Origin: Sciurus carolinensis
Lineage: Eukaryota > Chordata > Mammalia > Rodentia > Sciuridae
Length of the DNA: 64,000 nucleotides
NCBI RefSeq assembly: GCF_902686445.1
Contig: NC_062215.1
Span: forward strand, 24,574,750-24,638,749
Direction of reading: 5' to 3'
Numbering within the stretch: the first letter of the stretch is position 1; the number at the start of each line of letters is the position of its first letter. This document shows, one piece after another, positions 1-13,145 of the stretch. Under the pieces are notes generated by a model, which saw nothing but the letters and a program-made list of their open reading frames with translations, made no database searches and was not told the DNA's origin. The position numbers were made by a program, and so were the translations under genes.

Positions 1-999
1 TTACCAGCACCACAAAAAATGAATTCCCAGACTGTGTGTTCTCAGTGAGCAAGGAGATGTACTTCCTCTCTGGATCTGTTTTCTCTGCTCTTCTGTTTCT
101 CTTTCCTCAAGGTCTCCTCTGCATTCCCATTCAATTTGTAGGTGGCAACAATTATTTATACCCTTTTCCACAGCCCACATTCTCCAGGGGGCAGCTCAGA
201 TTACATCTGCCCTTAAGGAATCCTTCCTTTACTTTGTTATTAGATCCCCAAATTTGTCTACAAGAACAAGACCCTGCACACACAGAAAGACAGCAGTAAA
301 TTAGGAGTGAATTATCTGTCTAGTGTAATATATATGACAGTGTGTAAGTTAACACCACGTGGGTAAAATCAAAGAACTGCCCCACACCGATGTACTATCT
401 TGGGTTCTGAAATTCTCAATTTTAGGAAACTGGTTCTTGCAGAGTCTGTTATGGGACTGATTCTCTTGGTTGTTAGAATAACTAGTTTCTTTTGCTATGC
501 CAAAAACAACCTTGGCCCTAAGCTCCACCTCTCCAGAACAAGTTGGAGAGGGTGTTCCACTAACCTGGGACATCACAGTCCTGGCTTCTTTTCAAGCATC
601 TGTCTCTCTTCTTTGGAAACCAGGACAGAAGAGTCGCCAAAGGTAAGAGGTTTCCCATATGCCAAATAGGAAGGAAAGTTCCAAGTTTAAGTGCAAGAGC
701 AGGATTAGAGAAAGGAAGGATTATAAAACAGGAGCATCATTTCTCTTCCCTTGAGAGAAATCACCAAGGAGCAAAAGGAATGTCCTTTTTATCTACATTA
801 TATGATAACTAAGATTTTCTGTCACCTTTCCTGATCTGGTCAACCACATGGACCATAAGACTGGACCTGGCTGGACTAGAAAGCTCCTAGGACAGGAAAG
901 CAGTGGGAACAACCAGGCCTAGGGTTCCCTCCAGTTCCTGCGTTAGTTGGATGGACACGGCAGGTGCAGTTACTCAACAGGCTGGAGATGGTGCCTCTG
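1..999. other. No gene recognised
   Basis: Ordinary AT-balanced intergenic DNA. Short open frames of 75-89 codons occur on both strands without splice context or known similarity. Confidence 0.6.
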
Positions 1000-1900
1000 C
1001 GCTGGGCTGAAATTATTTTCAGGGGTGAGGCTGTGCGGGATCGTGAGAGGAGTGTAGGGAGAGGGGAGAGAGGACAGAAGGGGCCCTGGAGAGAAGCAGG
1101 ACAAGCCGGCCGGCTGGAAACCAGAAGCCTTGGGCGCTCAGCCGCAGCCGCTAGGGTGCAGCTGTGGGCTGATGCGGGGCCCGCTCCGTGGGCGGAGCGC
1201 GCAGAAGATGGACTGGCAGCGATGGCGAGGAGGTTCGGTGTTGTGTTTCCACTGTAACTATAATTAGGCGGATTCCGTGTTTATTTAGGCTGAGAGCTGT
1301 AAGATAAATGACAGCTTCGAAGATGCTTTTCAGCACTTCATAAATCACCCACCGGCCCGGGCAGTTTGCTTCTGCCACGTCTCGGTTCTCCCTCCGCGCC
1401 CTCCCCCGCCCCCACTCACCTCGGAAGAGGGCACACCACCGAACGACCCAGGAGCTTGCGCCACAAAGGGCAGGGGGCAAAGGGGAAATGGCGTCTGTCC
1501 TTCCCGAAGCTCGCGGCGGCCCAGAATGTGTGCGGGACAGCTGCCGGGAAAGCTGTCAGAAGACGCATCCTCCCCAGGTAGTCCGGCGGCCCAGTGGGGC
1601 TCGGTTGATGGGCAGGCTTGCCCTCCTCTGGGAGAATGTGGTCTCTAATCGGTTCTAACTCAAGCTCTGTTCCTTGTGCCTCGCTGACACAGCTGGAGAT
1701 TTACAGGAGACGTTTGAGAAATATTTATAGTACAGAGAACCTTTCTTCCCCCTCCTTTGACTGTCTGCCGCTCTCCTGGGGCTCCCGGTGGAAGGGCCCA
1801 TGTCCTCTCTCGTGCGTGCGAAAGAGGCAGCGTGGACGTGAGGCCATCTCCCAAAACGAGTTTGGAAGCCCCTGGTCATTAGAAAGGGCAAAGACCTGAA
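1000..1900. promoter_or_regulatory. GC-rich element far 3' of HOXB1
   Basis: CpG-dense text (1100-1215, 1350-1580) brackets an AT-rich core with TATAATTAGG (about 1259), a Hox/Meis composite ATAAATGACAG (1304-1314), CATAAATCACC (about 1339) and AATATTTATAG (about 1720). It is SINE-free. It may be a distal enhancer or lncRNA promoter. The overlapping open frames show no recognisable protein. Confidence 0.35.
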
Positions 1901-2884
1901 GGACAAACCACCCTCCCTAGGCAGGCCTGGGTCAGATCAGTCAGCTTAGCAAGAAGAGGGAGCAGGATGTGGGAATGCAGCATTGATTGAGCCTGTCCTA
2001 CTTAGACTAGGCTCAGGCAAGCAGACTGAATGCAGAGGTGATAGCCCAACAGGGAAGTGAACTTGGCTGTGGACCAGGCACCTTCCCATGCAGATGTTTC
2101 CAATCAGAGTTGGTACTGCAGGGTCTCAAATCAGATATCAGGGTCAATGTCACAAGCATGGTTTCTAAGCATTGATTGTGAATTGGGAGCCTTTAGTTGT
2201 AATCCCAGTTCTTTCCTTAGCTGGGAATATGTCCTTGCTCAGTCTCTGGGCTTCAATTTCTCTTCAAAAGAAGGGGCAAACTTCCTTCTATAATAGTTAT
2301 GCTTGGGATGTTTAACATTCTGTTCCAGAATGCACACAAACTTTTGGGGGGTATGGCTACGTTTATGGCATTGATTGTGGTGATAGTTTCACAGGTGTAT
2401 GTTTACCCCCAAACTCATCAAGTTTTATACATTAAATACTTATCCCTTTTTGTACCTCAAACATACCTAAGTTGTTAATATACCTAACATAACAAAGTTG
2501 TTAATAACAACATAACAAAGTTGTTAATACACACAAAAATATGAATACCAAGGGTACATTAATAAATTTATACATCTATTTAGAAAATGTATTGTTGCAA
2601 CAGTTTTTAAGCAGCTACCACTGACAAATGAACTATGTGGTGCTCAGAATGAGGACATGTTATCAACTGACAAATATCTCTGTGACACTATTAACAGCAC
2701 AGCAACCACACTAAGATTATAGCAATGTCAAGGTTAAAGAGGTCAAATCTCCAAACCCAAGATCATTTTGATGTTTACCCAAGGTCCAGACTACTCAGAA
2801 GAACTTAGATCTGCTGTTTTCCTTCCTGGAACCTGGATCTCTCTGATTAATTCATCTCATCCTTCCACCCCTCTTGTTTATGCA

Positions 2885-3150
2885 ATTCAGTCAACATATG
2901 CTAAGTAGTTCCCATGTGCCAGACACCCTGGATAGATGCTTAGGATAAAAACAAATACTTGTTATGACTCCTTCCTTCGAGATGTTTATTGCCTCTTAAA
3001 TGGAGATACATGAACATATATCAAATAAATGCAATAAAATGACAGATTCTTTTTAGAGGACAATGGGGCAGCAAGGGGGAAGTGGTCAGTCCTCATGCCA
3101 AATGTTCCACACACTACTGGTGTTCCATACATGTTAGATGAATGAATGAA
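2885..3150. repeat. L2-like 3'-end relic
   Basis: Contains the diverged string of an L2 tail (TCAACATATGCTAAG, CATGTGCCAGACACC) and ends near ATGAATGAATGAA. Confidence 0.4.
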
Positions 3151-4521
3151 CTGGCAAATAGCCTCTAATAGAAGGTATGAGTGGGAGAGGAAGTTGGAGG
3201 GGAAAGAAACTTACCTACTGCCCAACAATGCTATTAGACAAACCAACTAAATAAAGGAAATAGAAATGAGGCTATACATTCATGTAAGTGACCCTTTGAG
3301 TCTGGAAATAGATATACTCTAAAGCTGGTACTGCCTTTCCTTCTGACCTAGTTTTTAGAAAATCTCACGGGTAAAGAGCTCTTGGCCAAAAGAAGTTGAG
3401 CAGAGTAGAGAGAAAGGGAGGACTTTCTTTCACCCATACCAAAAGAGCTAAGTCTCTGCCTCTGAGATTGTTATGTAGAAGAAAAATAGTCACTGCGGTG
3501 GCTTCTAAAGAAGTTGGACAAGGATGAACCAAACCTCTCCACTCTTCATGTGATCAAAGGCCAAATTGCATCTTGTTGCATGTGGAGCTCTTTTGCTCTG
3601 TAGCTTAGAATCTGACGCATGCAAAGAAGACAAAGTTACAAGATTCTCTTTGATGGCTCACAGATTTCACCAGATACAAAGAGGACTGGATGAGAATGAG
3701 GTGGGTCAAGCTGCACAACCAACTCTGCCAACGTAGAAACCTCCCAAGTTTGTGGCTGCTTAGAGAGGGTAAGGATTGACAGCTTCCTTGTAAAAGATAG
3801 TGTATTCCTTTCATTTATATTTTGGTGTGAAATGCTAAGATGCAAGGAGGCATGGTATAGCTGTCAAATTTACTAATGAGCTCCATCTTCATGGCCCAGA
3901 TCTTCAGAAAACTTCTCGCAGCATAATAATTCAATCCTCTTCAGAGCTTTGCTTCATTTCTTCTCTCTTGGGGAAGCGAGCAAAGAAACCTAAGCATTTC
4001 CTGCTGAGCTGTGTGTCCCTTTAGATACACTGAAATCCCCTGCCTGTTTAACTTCAGGTTTTCCCCATTGTCAACAATCTCAGAGAAAACCCAATTTTTG
4101 GCTAACATTTGCAAGCAGACCCCAGTTACTGTCACCCAGGAACCTCCTCCTGCTGACCCCTGGCTTCAAATTTGGCTCAGTCAACACTCTTGACTTTTCC
4201 CACACTCTGTGCTTATAGTCAAAGAAAATACAGCAGAGCCTGTTTTCCAGTGCAAGCATGTAAATCCCATACTCACCAATCTCAGGCTTCTGCAGCTCCT
4301 GGCTTGAGACTACTCAGCAAACACAGACAGTATAATTTGTTTTGAAAAATCTGCCCCTCAGATTACAAAGATGGTGTTGTTATTCTTATCTGGAGTACCT
4401 GTAATTTGAAGGTTTCTCTAGACCCAGAGAGAAGATTTATAAAGACCCACAATACTTCTTTACCAGTGTGCTTTGGTAATTCACAGGTAAAAACCTGTGT
4501 TAATGCTAGATAATTCTATTT

Positions 4522-4600
4522 GGCTCAACAAACATTTGTTGAGTGCCTACTAAGTGCCAGACACCGTGATAGGTGTGACAATTATTGCTAACAGCCTGTG
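4522..4600. repeat. L2-like 3'-end relic
   Basis: AACAAACATTTGTTGAGTGC followed by CTACTAAGTGCCAGACACCG is the typical L2 tail signature. Confidence 0.5.
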
Positions 4601-4814
4601 CTTGTGAACTAGTTGGTCAGGGCTAGAGATACTGTTAAGTGGCTGTGTTGGGGGACTGAAGGGAGAACTGAGCTCCTCATCACAACTCTCTTATTCAAAG
4701 AGCACCTTATGTGGCTTCCTGTGAGAAGGACAGACAGAAGCACCAAGGGATCCTGTCTCAGGATAACTCATTTGTATTATTTTAGTTGCTTGCCTCTTCT
4801 TCTGAATCATAGCA

Positions 4815-4985
4815 AAGTAGACAGAGTTTGGGATCTGGAGTCAAAAGATCTGGGTTCAAATTCCAACTCCTCCACTTAGTTATATAACCATGGGCAAGTT
4901 ACCTGAACTCTGACTCTCAGCTTTCATTGAAACAGAAATGCTACTTGTTCTGCCTATCTCACAGGTAGAAGAGAGATAAGCAGAT
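4815..4985 (+). repeat. MIR SINE relic
   Basis: Reads ...GATCTGGGTTCAAATTCC ... CCATGGGCAAGTTACC ... CTCAG, the MIR body order. Confidence 0.65.
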
Positions 4986-5004
4986 GATATAATGTAATAT
5001 GAAC

Positions 5005-5165
5005 CAGTGCTTCTCAAATACAATAGTGCATGTGAATCATCTAAGCATGTTAAACTGCAGACTCTGTGTCAGCCTATCTGTGTTGGCCTGATATTCTGTA
5101 CTTCTAACAAGCTCTCAGGTAATGCTGCTGGGGATGGTTCATGGATCACACTTTAAGTAGAAGGC
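5005..5165. mobile_element. MER5-type hAT DNA transposon relic
   Basis: Starts CAGTGCTTCTCAAAT and ends with a complementary-type terminus (TTTAAGTAGAAGGCTAC), with the internal ...CTTCTAACAAGCTCTCAGG typical of MER5A. Confidence 0.55.
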
Positions 5166-7109
5166 TACAGACTGTTTACTAGTCAAATGGAAAGCATGAT
5201 GATACTTATGAGAAATATCAGCTAAGAAAATATCCAAAACTCATTCAGAATTCAACAGGGCCCTACTAAGTGATTAGAGCTATGTTAAGCAGCCTTATGT
5301 GGTCAATAGATGAAATTTATGACATGGTCTTTGCTTACTTAGGTGAAACCATTAGAGAATACCACTCCATCCAAACACAGAAGCTAGGTTAAGAACCAAA
5401 ATAAAAAGTTGGAATTATTTTATCTACTTCCATTAAAAATATTTATCCCAAATGTAAAATACTGAGTTAAAAATCAGAAGGTACCTGATACTACTAATAC
5501 ATCATCTGGCACATTATAACTGTCTCCTGCCACATTCCATGGAATCTTAAGACTGTCAAAACAGACATACTAGAAGGTGGAGAATTCATATCCTCCACTG
5601 ACCTGGGCATTATCCTAGTGTTTGAAAATGCCTTTAAGGTCATTTTAACCTACTTCTAGGCAGTGATGTTATTATAGATGAGAAACATCTTTTTTTCTTT
5701 CAAATGTCTTCAGATTATGTCTTTGCTTTCCTAATAAAAGTGACTCCTTGTTCACACTCTTAGGAATATTAACACTTTTGTAATTCTTGAGCTCATGGAT
5801 CTTTCCTAGAAACCTGTGCACCCTGAAAGAAATGAACTTGAGTCTACTTGTCCTGGTTAGAAAGAGATGATACGTTTCCTAGCACCTACATGACCAAGTT
5901 GGCAACAGCCAAAACAAAGTACAAAATTGAGGTAGCTATTGAAATACACAGGAGGGGAAAGTTTTATAATGGAATATTCCTGGGTGGGAATCAGGGCTCC
6001 CAGATTTTACTCTTGTCTTTTTCATTGTCCTGTTGATCTGGAGTGGGGATCTCTTCAACCCTAAACAGAATTTACCTCCTTATAATATACATACCACAAC
6101 TCTGCTGAGGATAAAATAAATGTATGATTCAAAGGCAATATGAAATGAATAAGAGTAATAAAAAGCATGAAAGTAAAATACATTGTATTATATGTTAGCA
6201 TTGTCCAGTTGTTTTTACTTGTATTTTTCAGACAATTGCTAGTTTCCTGCTTTTTCTCTCAACTTGCTGGGTTGGGTTCAGCTGGAGTTAAGAGGCATCA
6301 AACAAGGTTCTAACCAGAATTTCCATGGAGAGCAGCCTCTCCTGGGGCCCCAGTTCTGTCTGCTCCAAGGCCCCATGTTGCAGAACCAAGTCTTTCCTCA
6401 AGAAGAGAGTTCTGGAGGAGTAAGTGGCGACAGTTTATCTGAAGCTGGCGCTGGGTTCATTAAGAGGCCTGGTGCAGTTTATCTGCTTCTTGTCCACAGA
6501 GTCAGCTGCTCCAAAAGCTGAGTCAGGGCCTGTCACCATCCCAGTCCTGGTGGCGTCAGGTTAGAAGGGTGTGAAACCGAGTGTCACCTCCCACCCCCCC
6601 ACCTCAATCTCCCCTTGTCTCCCTCCAACTGTCCATCCTCAAGGGGTCAGATAGGAGCTGCAACTGCAGGAGAAAAAAAAAAAAAAAAAAAAAAGCTTGA
6701 AACCTTTCTGTCAATGTTTTTTTGGCCCCTGAGACAGTAAGGTCCTGCAAGTTGATTTGACTGCTCCAATAAAGGAGCCCAGAGCTCAGTGGAGAAGAGA
6801 CATGGACTTACCTTTATCAAAGCTACCTTGTCTTCAATGTAAATGACACTTATTGTAAGTGGTCCCATTTGTCCTTGTCCATATCACATTCATATTATGG
6901 AGAATAGACTAACTTTGGTACTCCATTAATGAAGTCCTAGGGATGCTGCGCCTCCTTACTAATATCCCACAGCAACTCAATTGAAGAATCAAGAATGAAA
7001 CATAGACTTCCTGAGTCCTGAACCAGTCCTTCCTGAGTCCTAGATAAGGGCTTCTTCAGTTCTTCACTTAGCTGCCATTATTACAACTAGCTTTAAAAAT
7101 AAAGATGTT

Positions 7110-7383
7110 GGCCAGGCACAGTAGTGCACATCTGTAATCCCAGTGTCTCAGGACTAAGTGTCTCAACTTAGTAAGAGTCTAGGTAACTTAGTGAGACCCT
7201 ATCTCAAAATAAGAAGGGCTGGAGATGTGGGATGTGACTTAGTGGTTAAGAACCCCTGGCTTCAATCCCCAGTACAAAAAAAAAAAAGATGTTGGGCTGG
7301 GGATATAGATTAGTGGTAGAACATTTCCCCAGAATGTGAGCAGCACAACTCTGGGTTTAATCCCTAGCAGTGAAAAGAAAAAG
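7110..7383 (+). mobile_element. B1-ID composite SINE followed by an ID copy
   Basis: GGCCAGGCACAGTAGTGCAC, TCTCAAAATAAGAAGGGCTGG and a second ID unit from 7293 (GGGCTGGGGATATAG ... GGTTTAATCCCTAGCA), both A-tailed. Confidence 0.85.
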
Positions 7384-7654
7384 TGAAGATGGTCCATAGC
7401 CCTTGACAGGATTGACTAATGTACCACTCTGCACCATCATGTACTCTTGTCTCATTCTCCAGGATCATCAGCACAACAGGTATATCTGTGTGGGTTTAAA
7501 GACCCAGCCTATGAACAGGGGAAGAACCTTTCTCTGGACAACTCCAATATTCCTTCAGGGCTTGGAGAACAGCTACTTGTCCTAGTCCTAAGGACTGTCC
7601 CAGGAGGGAGTAGACACATTCCTCCTCTAATGTCAGGGCATTATTCAACTATTT

Positions 7655-7663
7655 TGTGTGTGT

Positions 7664-7711
<48 letters not shown>
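7655..7711 (+). repeat. (TG)n microsatellite
   Basis: About 57 bp of TG with one TA interruption, directly abutting an ID SINE on its 3' side. Confidence 0.95.
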
Positions 7712-7715
<4 letters not shown>

Positions 7716-7795
7716 GGGGATGGAGCCCAGGATGTTGTACCCTGTATATGCTAGGTAAATACTCTACCACAGAGCCAAACCCCCAGCCCCAACAA
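7712..7795 (-). mobile_element. ID SINE
   Basis: Reverse-oriented ID: GGGGATGGAGCCCAGGATG ... CTCTACCACAGAGCC ... CCCCAGCCCC. Confidence 0.8.
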
Positions 7796-8671
7796 TTGGG
7801 AGTAATCTCTCCAAACTGAGATGATCAACTTCCTACTCTATCCAAACAGTACTACTGCCACATCTTCTATTACACTTTGTTTCCAAAGCACTTTTGTTTT
7901 TTTCCCAGGGAGGTAGAAAATACATGTATCTAAGTAAAAGAGAAGTAGAAATCTATCTCTTAAAAACCACAAAGGCAGCCATGGCCCTGTAGTCTCCTAA
8001 TTTAGCTTCTCTGGGGGGTGAATACCCACTTACTCTTTGCTATCTGCTTCTCCTAACCACCACCTAGAATTGCTACTTTACCCCAGGTTCAAGTACCAAA
8101 GTTATTACCAGGTAAAACCAGGCAACCATATTCCTGAGAAATCTCACACTGGTCTCCAAAACTCTGCAATCCTCTTTCCCACTAATGGAGAAACTAGTCA
8201 CAGTGTCAGCCTAGAGCTGAGGTCAGTGTTGTGACAGCAAGGAATTGCCAATTTGGCCAAGAGCTAGCCAGACTAGAAGGTGGCAATGGCAAGAATCTAG
8301 GAGGGTAGGCAGTGAAAGAGGACAATATGCCACTTTAGTATTTCTTGGCTGGATATGGTAAAAATGCTTATCACTGCTAAATTATCAATAAGGACATTGT
8401 AGAAGCAGCCAAGGAAACTCCCTTCAGAAAATAATGGTCTCTTGCTTCAATCACAATTGTTTGCCCCTTGAAGATAGAAGAAGAGAAAGTGGATTGATCA
8501 GGATCCTAAAACTCTGCAATCTGTAGGGTCTGACATTGTGGGTCTGCACTAGGGAGGACCTAGAGTTGATTTGACACTTGGACTGCTAAGCAACACATCA
8601 GCATCCACATATTATACTCCCAAACTCTGCTGCACATGGTATGTCTCTGCTACAGTGTAGCTGTTAAGTAC

Positions 8672-8875
8672 ATGGGGCCCTGGAGCCAAGTTGTCCTATG
8701 TTTAAATCTCAGCTCTTCTTGTTATTAGCTGTTTACTTATCTCTCTAAGCCTCTATTTCCTCATATGTTAAATGGATGTAATAAGAGTATTTACCTCTTG
8801 GGATTAAATGAGATCAAGTGCTTAGTACAGGGCTTGGGTGCATAGTAAGCACCCTATAAATGTTAGTTATTATCA
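8672..8875 (+). repeat. MIR SINE relic
   Basis: Shows CTCTAAGCCTCTATTTCCTC, AAATGGATGTAATAAGAG and the 3' core GTAAGCACCCTATAAATGTTAG. Confidence 0.65.
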
Positions 8876-9539
8876 CTTCTCTTTATCTTTAGGGGCTTCT
8901 AGAGAGTATGTTTCCTCACTCTCCACTGCTAACTCCATCCTTCCAGAATCTGTGTCCCAGGGGCCTTTCTCTTCTTTGTCTGCCTATCCTCTCTCATAAA
9001 ACAAGTTTTGTCCTCTGCCTAGAAGATGCCCTTTCTCTCTTACTTTCCTGGAGGCAGAAAAGACAGATGTGTTGATTAACCACCTAGTTCCCAAATCTGT
9101 AAGTAAAGAAAGAGCAAAAACACCCTGCCTACCAAATAGCTGAACTGCAAGGTCCACTTGACCTCACTGTGTCAACCCTCAGTAGCCCCTGCCCCACCCA
9201 GCCTGCTGCCCCTAGCAACTGGGGAGAGGGCTCCAAGAGAGGGGATGTAAAGTCTGTAAGTTGCTCTTCCCAGCTCCTCAGAAAGCTGCTTATCAAGGAA
9301 TGAAACACTAGCCCAAGCTTGCCATGACAGCAGGAGCTGCCTGAGAAGAGAGGCTGAGATAAATGAAGTATCCTTCATCCCCATCAGCATGGGCCAGACA
9401 GAAACCAGGTGCAAGGCAGTGAGCCTTCATCTTCTGTAAACAATCTTCCATTGCCCACTGTAGCAGCTTGAGGCTGAGATGGGGATTAGAGGAACAGCTT
9501 CTGCAGGCCTGGGGCCTCTCAGCTGGACAGAGTTAAAGG

Positions 9540-9720
9540 GCGCACAAGATAGCTTGCTGCTGGGAAAGATGCTTGAGGAAACACAGCCATTCGTCAACAG
9601 GGGGTTCACTTGACCTGGCAGGAGAGAATCTGATATCTAAACAGTTCCCTCCATCCCTGAAGCGCTCTGAAAGTTCTCCGGCTAAATATTTGATTCCACA
9701 TCAGATAACAGTTTGAGAAG
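9540..9720. promoter_or_regulatory. Possible non-coding element in the 3' flank
   Basis: Repeat-free stretch with an inverted pair of nuclear-receptor half-sites (GGTTCACTTGACCT, about 9603-9616) and AT-rich cores TAAATATTTGATT and CAGATAACAG. Weak evidence; listed because the surroundings are otherwise undistinguished. Confidence 0.2.
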
Positions 9721-10274
9721 GCTGTCTCTGCAGAGGAGAGAGGCCTAGCCAGCACTAGACTTGGCTAAAGTCAAACAGGACTTGATGTGGGGGAATCCCA
9801 GCCCAATTAGGGGCAAAGATTATTTGCACCAAATGTTGGTCCTCTGTAAATCCACAAAGAGATATAGAATCTAAATCTCTTTCAAAGCAATTCTCCCACT
9901 CACTGAACCTCCCTCTCTGCTTCTTTAATAAAAGTTTTGTTTGCAGGAACTCAAAAAATATAACCATGATCCTTGTGCTCAGATGGTAGAAGGATGCCAG
10001 TCTCATCAACCCGAAATTAGAAAACAAAGTTAAGTGCTTGAATCCCCTCAGGGAGGTGGGGATGGACAGGCTTGGCTGAGTGAAAGAGCTCTTCTGTTTA
10101 CAAATCCTGTGTTTTCTTCCCCCACCCACCTTCCAGTAGTGAAAATGAGTGTGTCTCTAATTCCATGTTTGGAGTTTCTTGTAAAATAGGAGAATGAAAG
10201 CATGTTTCAAATAGTATTGCCTCCAAAGGAAGGACACTCCCCCTCTGGTTGTAAAGTAGGAAAGCAGTTGAAAT

Positions 10275-10500
10275 AAATATGGAGTTCTTAGCCAGAAAGA
10301 CCTGAGTTCAAGACTCAACTCTGAATAAGTATGTGATCTTTGGCAAGTTATGTAACCTAAGTTTCCATTTCACCTTGTCTGCAGAACAGAGATTGTAGTA
10401 CCCAGTCACAGCAATTGTGAGGATTAAATGGTAAGACATGTAAAGAAAGCTCTTAATAGAGTGCCCAATAAAATAAACACTCAAACAAATGTTAGCCATT
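10275..10500 (+). repeat. MIR SINE relic
   Basis: GACCTGAGTTCAAGACTC, TTTGGCAAGTTATGTAACC and AACAAATGTTAGCCATTG in MIR order. Confidence 0.65.
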
Positions 10501-10873
10501 GTCAGTAATGAAACCTCAACCACTAAAGTGAAACGTGGAGACAAGATTTATTTAAGAAAGTTTCAAAGGGATAGGATTTTGGCACAGGACAACAGGTTTA
10601 AAAAAAAAAAAAACTTTCTATTGTAGAAAATTTCAAATGCATACCTACATAAAAGAAAATAATGAACTCTCATATATACCCAAGACCCCCAAACTTTAAC
10701 AATTATCAATCAAGGCAAATTTTATATCACTCATACCTCTTACAGAGGTGTGATCTATTTTAAGCTAATTACTGTGGTCACAAGTATCAGTATTTTCTTA
10801 GAGGAAGTATGGCATTGAGGGTCTGAAAATATATTCTAAATTTGGATAGCTATACAATTAAGGTCACTTAATT

Positions 10874-10975
10874 CTTTTTTTTTTTTTTTTTTTTTTGAGG
10901 TGCTGAGGATTGAACCCAGGGCCTTGAACATGGTAGGCGAGTGCTCTGCCACTAACCTACCTCCCCCAAACCACT
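10874..10975 (-). mobile_element. ID SINE
   Basis: Poly(T) followed by GGTGCTGAGGATTGAACCCA ... GTGCTCTGCCACTAACC. Confidence 0.85.
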
Positions 10976-11449
10976 TAATTCTTTTGATTCTCACTCTTTT
11001 CAATTTAAAATGAAGTTGATAATAATACTTGTCATACGTACCTCACACACTCTGAAAGCAGTGAGATGTCTGTGACAGGACTTCAAAAAGGAAGTACTAT
11101 GTAAACATCACTTATTAGACCCCAACCTCCAACTGTGTGTATGTCGTACCAAGTATGTGCTCAACAAGCATTTATTAAGGATGGTAAGTACCCCCAAAAA
11201 AAAAAGCAAAAAACAAAACAAAACTTTTCAGTCTTAGACTGCACCTCTGAACCCAGTTCACCACTTTGCAAATGTGGTGACTAAGGAAACTAGGTCAGAG
11301 AGAATGAATTACTCAGTGAGTGAGCAAGTCCCAACCCCTTAGAATTCACATCCTGTTGGACCAAGAGAATTACATCTCATCCCACACGACCTTGTTCAAT
11401 GTCAAGGCCTGGAAAATATCAAATCACGTCAAAAGTCTCTAGCTCTATA

Positions 11450-11545
11450 GGGGCTGGGTGTGTGACTGAGTGGTAGAGTACTTGCTTAACATGTTCAAGG
11501 ACCTGGGTCTGATCCCCAGCACCACACACAAAAAAATTTTTCTTT
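11450..11545 (+). mobile_element. ID SINE
   Basis: GGGGCTGGGTGTGTGACTGA ... GATCCCCAGCACCACAC with an A-tail. Confidence 0.85.
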
Positions 11546-12819
11546 AAATAAAATAAAATTTAAAAGTCTCTAGGCCTATCTCTCTGTTGAAGTTCAGAAT
11601 GAAAATTATAGAGCCAGTGGGCAAGACCTCAAAATTGCATTTTGAAAAAAAAAAAAAAAGCTATTGTGAGCACATCCCAAATCACCCTTTCAAAAATTAT
11701 TTGTAGGTAATTCTTAGATATAGAATCTAAAACTGCCAGAGGAGAGGAGAGGGCAATGCCTGCCCCCAGGGTTAGCCTTAATGCTATTTTGGCTGCAGCA
11801 GAAAAGACACTATTTCTTTATTTTTTCTTCCATCCTTGCCCCAACCTCTGCCTCCTGGTGGCCCATGAAAACAATATGTTCCTGCTCAGCAGGGCAAAAC
11901 CTCCTATTTCCAGATTTCCAGTTGTCCTTTTCCCATTTCTTAACTCCACACTGAGGTCTCTGCTATAGATAGATTTCTCCAGCCAGTGATTTTCTCACCA
12001 CGGGGCCCTGGCTGTTTTGCATCCCTGGAGCACATCAGGGTGAGAGCAGAAGTGAGAAGACCAAGGCAGTGTTAGCTGCACTAGGACCCAGGTCAGGTGA
12101 TCTGATTTTTTAATGAACATGGAGGCCAGGGACTTGAAAGGAAGGTCGAGGTTCACAGAAGGGCTAGTGCAATATGCATCAAGATTATTAAATCCTGAAA
12201 GTGCAGACATCAGTGTTCCTTAATGCCCATTCTTCTCAGGGAAAGGCTCCATGCTGCACTGAGCAGTCAGGGTACCAATCTCCTAGAAGCCTCTGACTTC
12301 ATGCTGTCATAAGAGTAGGAAGGACATGTCCTAAGAATTTGGTTCCCACATTGACTCCCCAGGTTCCTGACTTTTCCTTATCCCCTGAAAGAATCTAAGG
12401 CCAAATTTTCAAAGAGGTTCCAAGAGAAGGATGTTGTCTGCAGTTGGAAAGTCTTGCTCAGTTATCCCTTCTGACCTCTCTCTAATGTACCTATGCCCCT
12501 TATTCTCCTTTGGTCACACCTTTGAGGCTCAGAAATCTGATTTCCCAGTTCCATTTGGAATGAGGGCTTTCTTAGCATTGTAGTCTTAAGAATCATTGGA
12601 AGAAACATGTTTCCTGGTAGAAACCAGTCTTTATTTCTTGTACTTCATGGTTGCCTTCTTAATTTGCTTCTAGGAGCAAATAGAAGTTGTGACTGCCTTC
12701 AGTGGTTGTTTTGTGGTTAAGCCAAGTGTGCAGATGTTCACATGATGAGGCTTAGGGAAGACTCAAAAGGAATCTTAGAAACATTGAGAAGTCTTAGGCT
12801 GATCTTGTTCAAGTTTCCA

Positions 12820-13145
12820 CATGTTTTGGTCAGCTTCCCACAAGTATAACAAATATCTGAGATAATTAACTTATAAAGAGAAGAGGTTTATTGTGACTCA
12901 CAGCTCTGGAAGTTTCAGTCTAAGATTAGGTTGCCTGATGCTTTGAGCCTCTGGCAAGGACAGCATATCATGATGGGAGTACATGGCAGAACAAACAACT
13001 TACCTCATTAGCCACGAAGTAAAGAGAAAAAGGAAGAGGCAGTAGTTCCACAATCCCCTACAATAACCTAAGGACCTCCCACAAGGTTTACTTTATGAAG
13101 TCAGTTGGAGAAAATAAAACCAAGCCACCATATGTACTAAAAAAA
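12820..13145. mobile_element. MaLR-like LTR relic
   Basis: AACTTATAAAGAGAAGAGG then TTTATTGTGACTCACAGC and CATGATGGGAGTACATGGCA are the usual order in mammalian MaLR (MST/MLT-type) LTRs. The family assignment is from memory of the pattern. Confidence 0.45.

Larger units (their letters stand above)
1901..7109. other. Intergenic DNA with ancient repeat relics, no gene
   Basis: Only decayed repeats are seen (L2-like, MIR-like and MER5-like, listed separately), plus a poly(A) run at 6671-6694. No exon-like structure. Confidence 0.55.
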
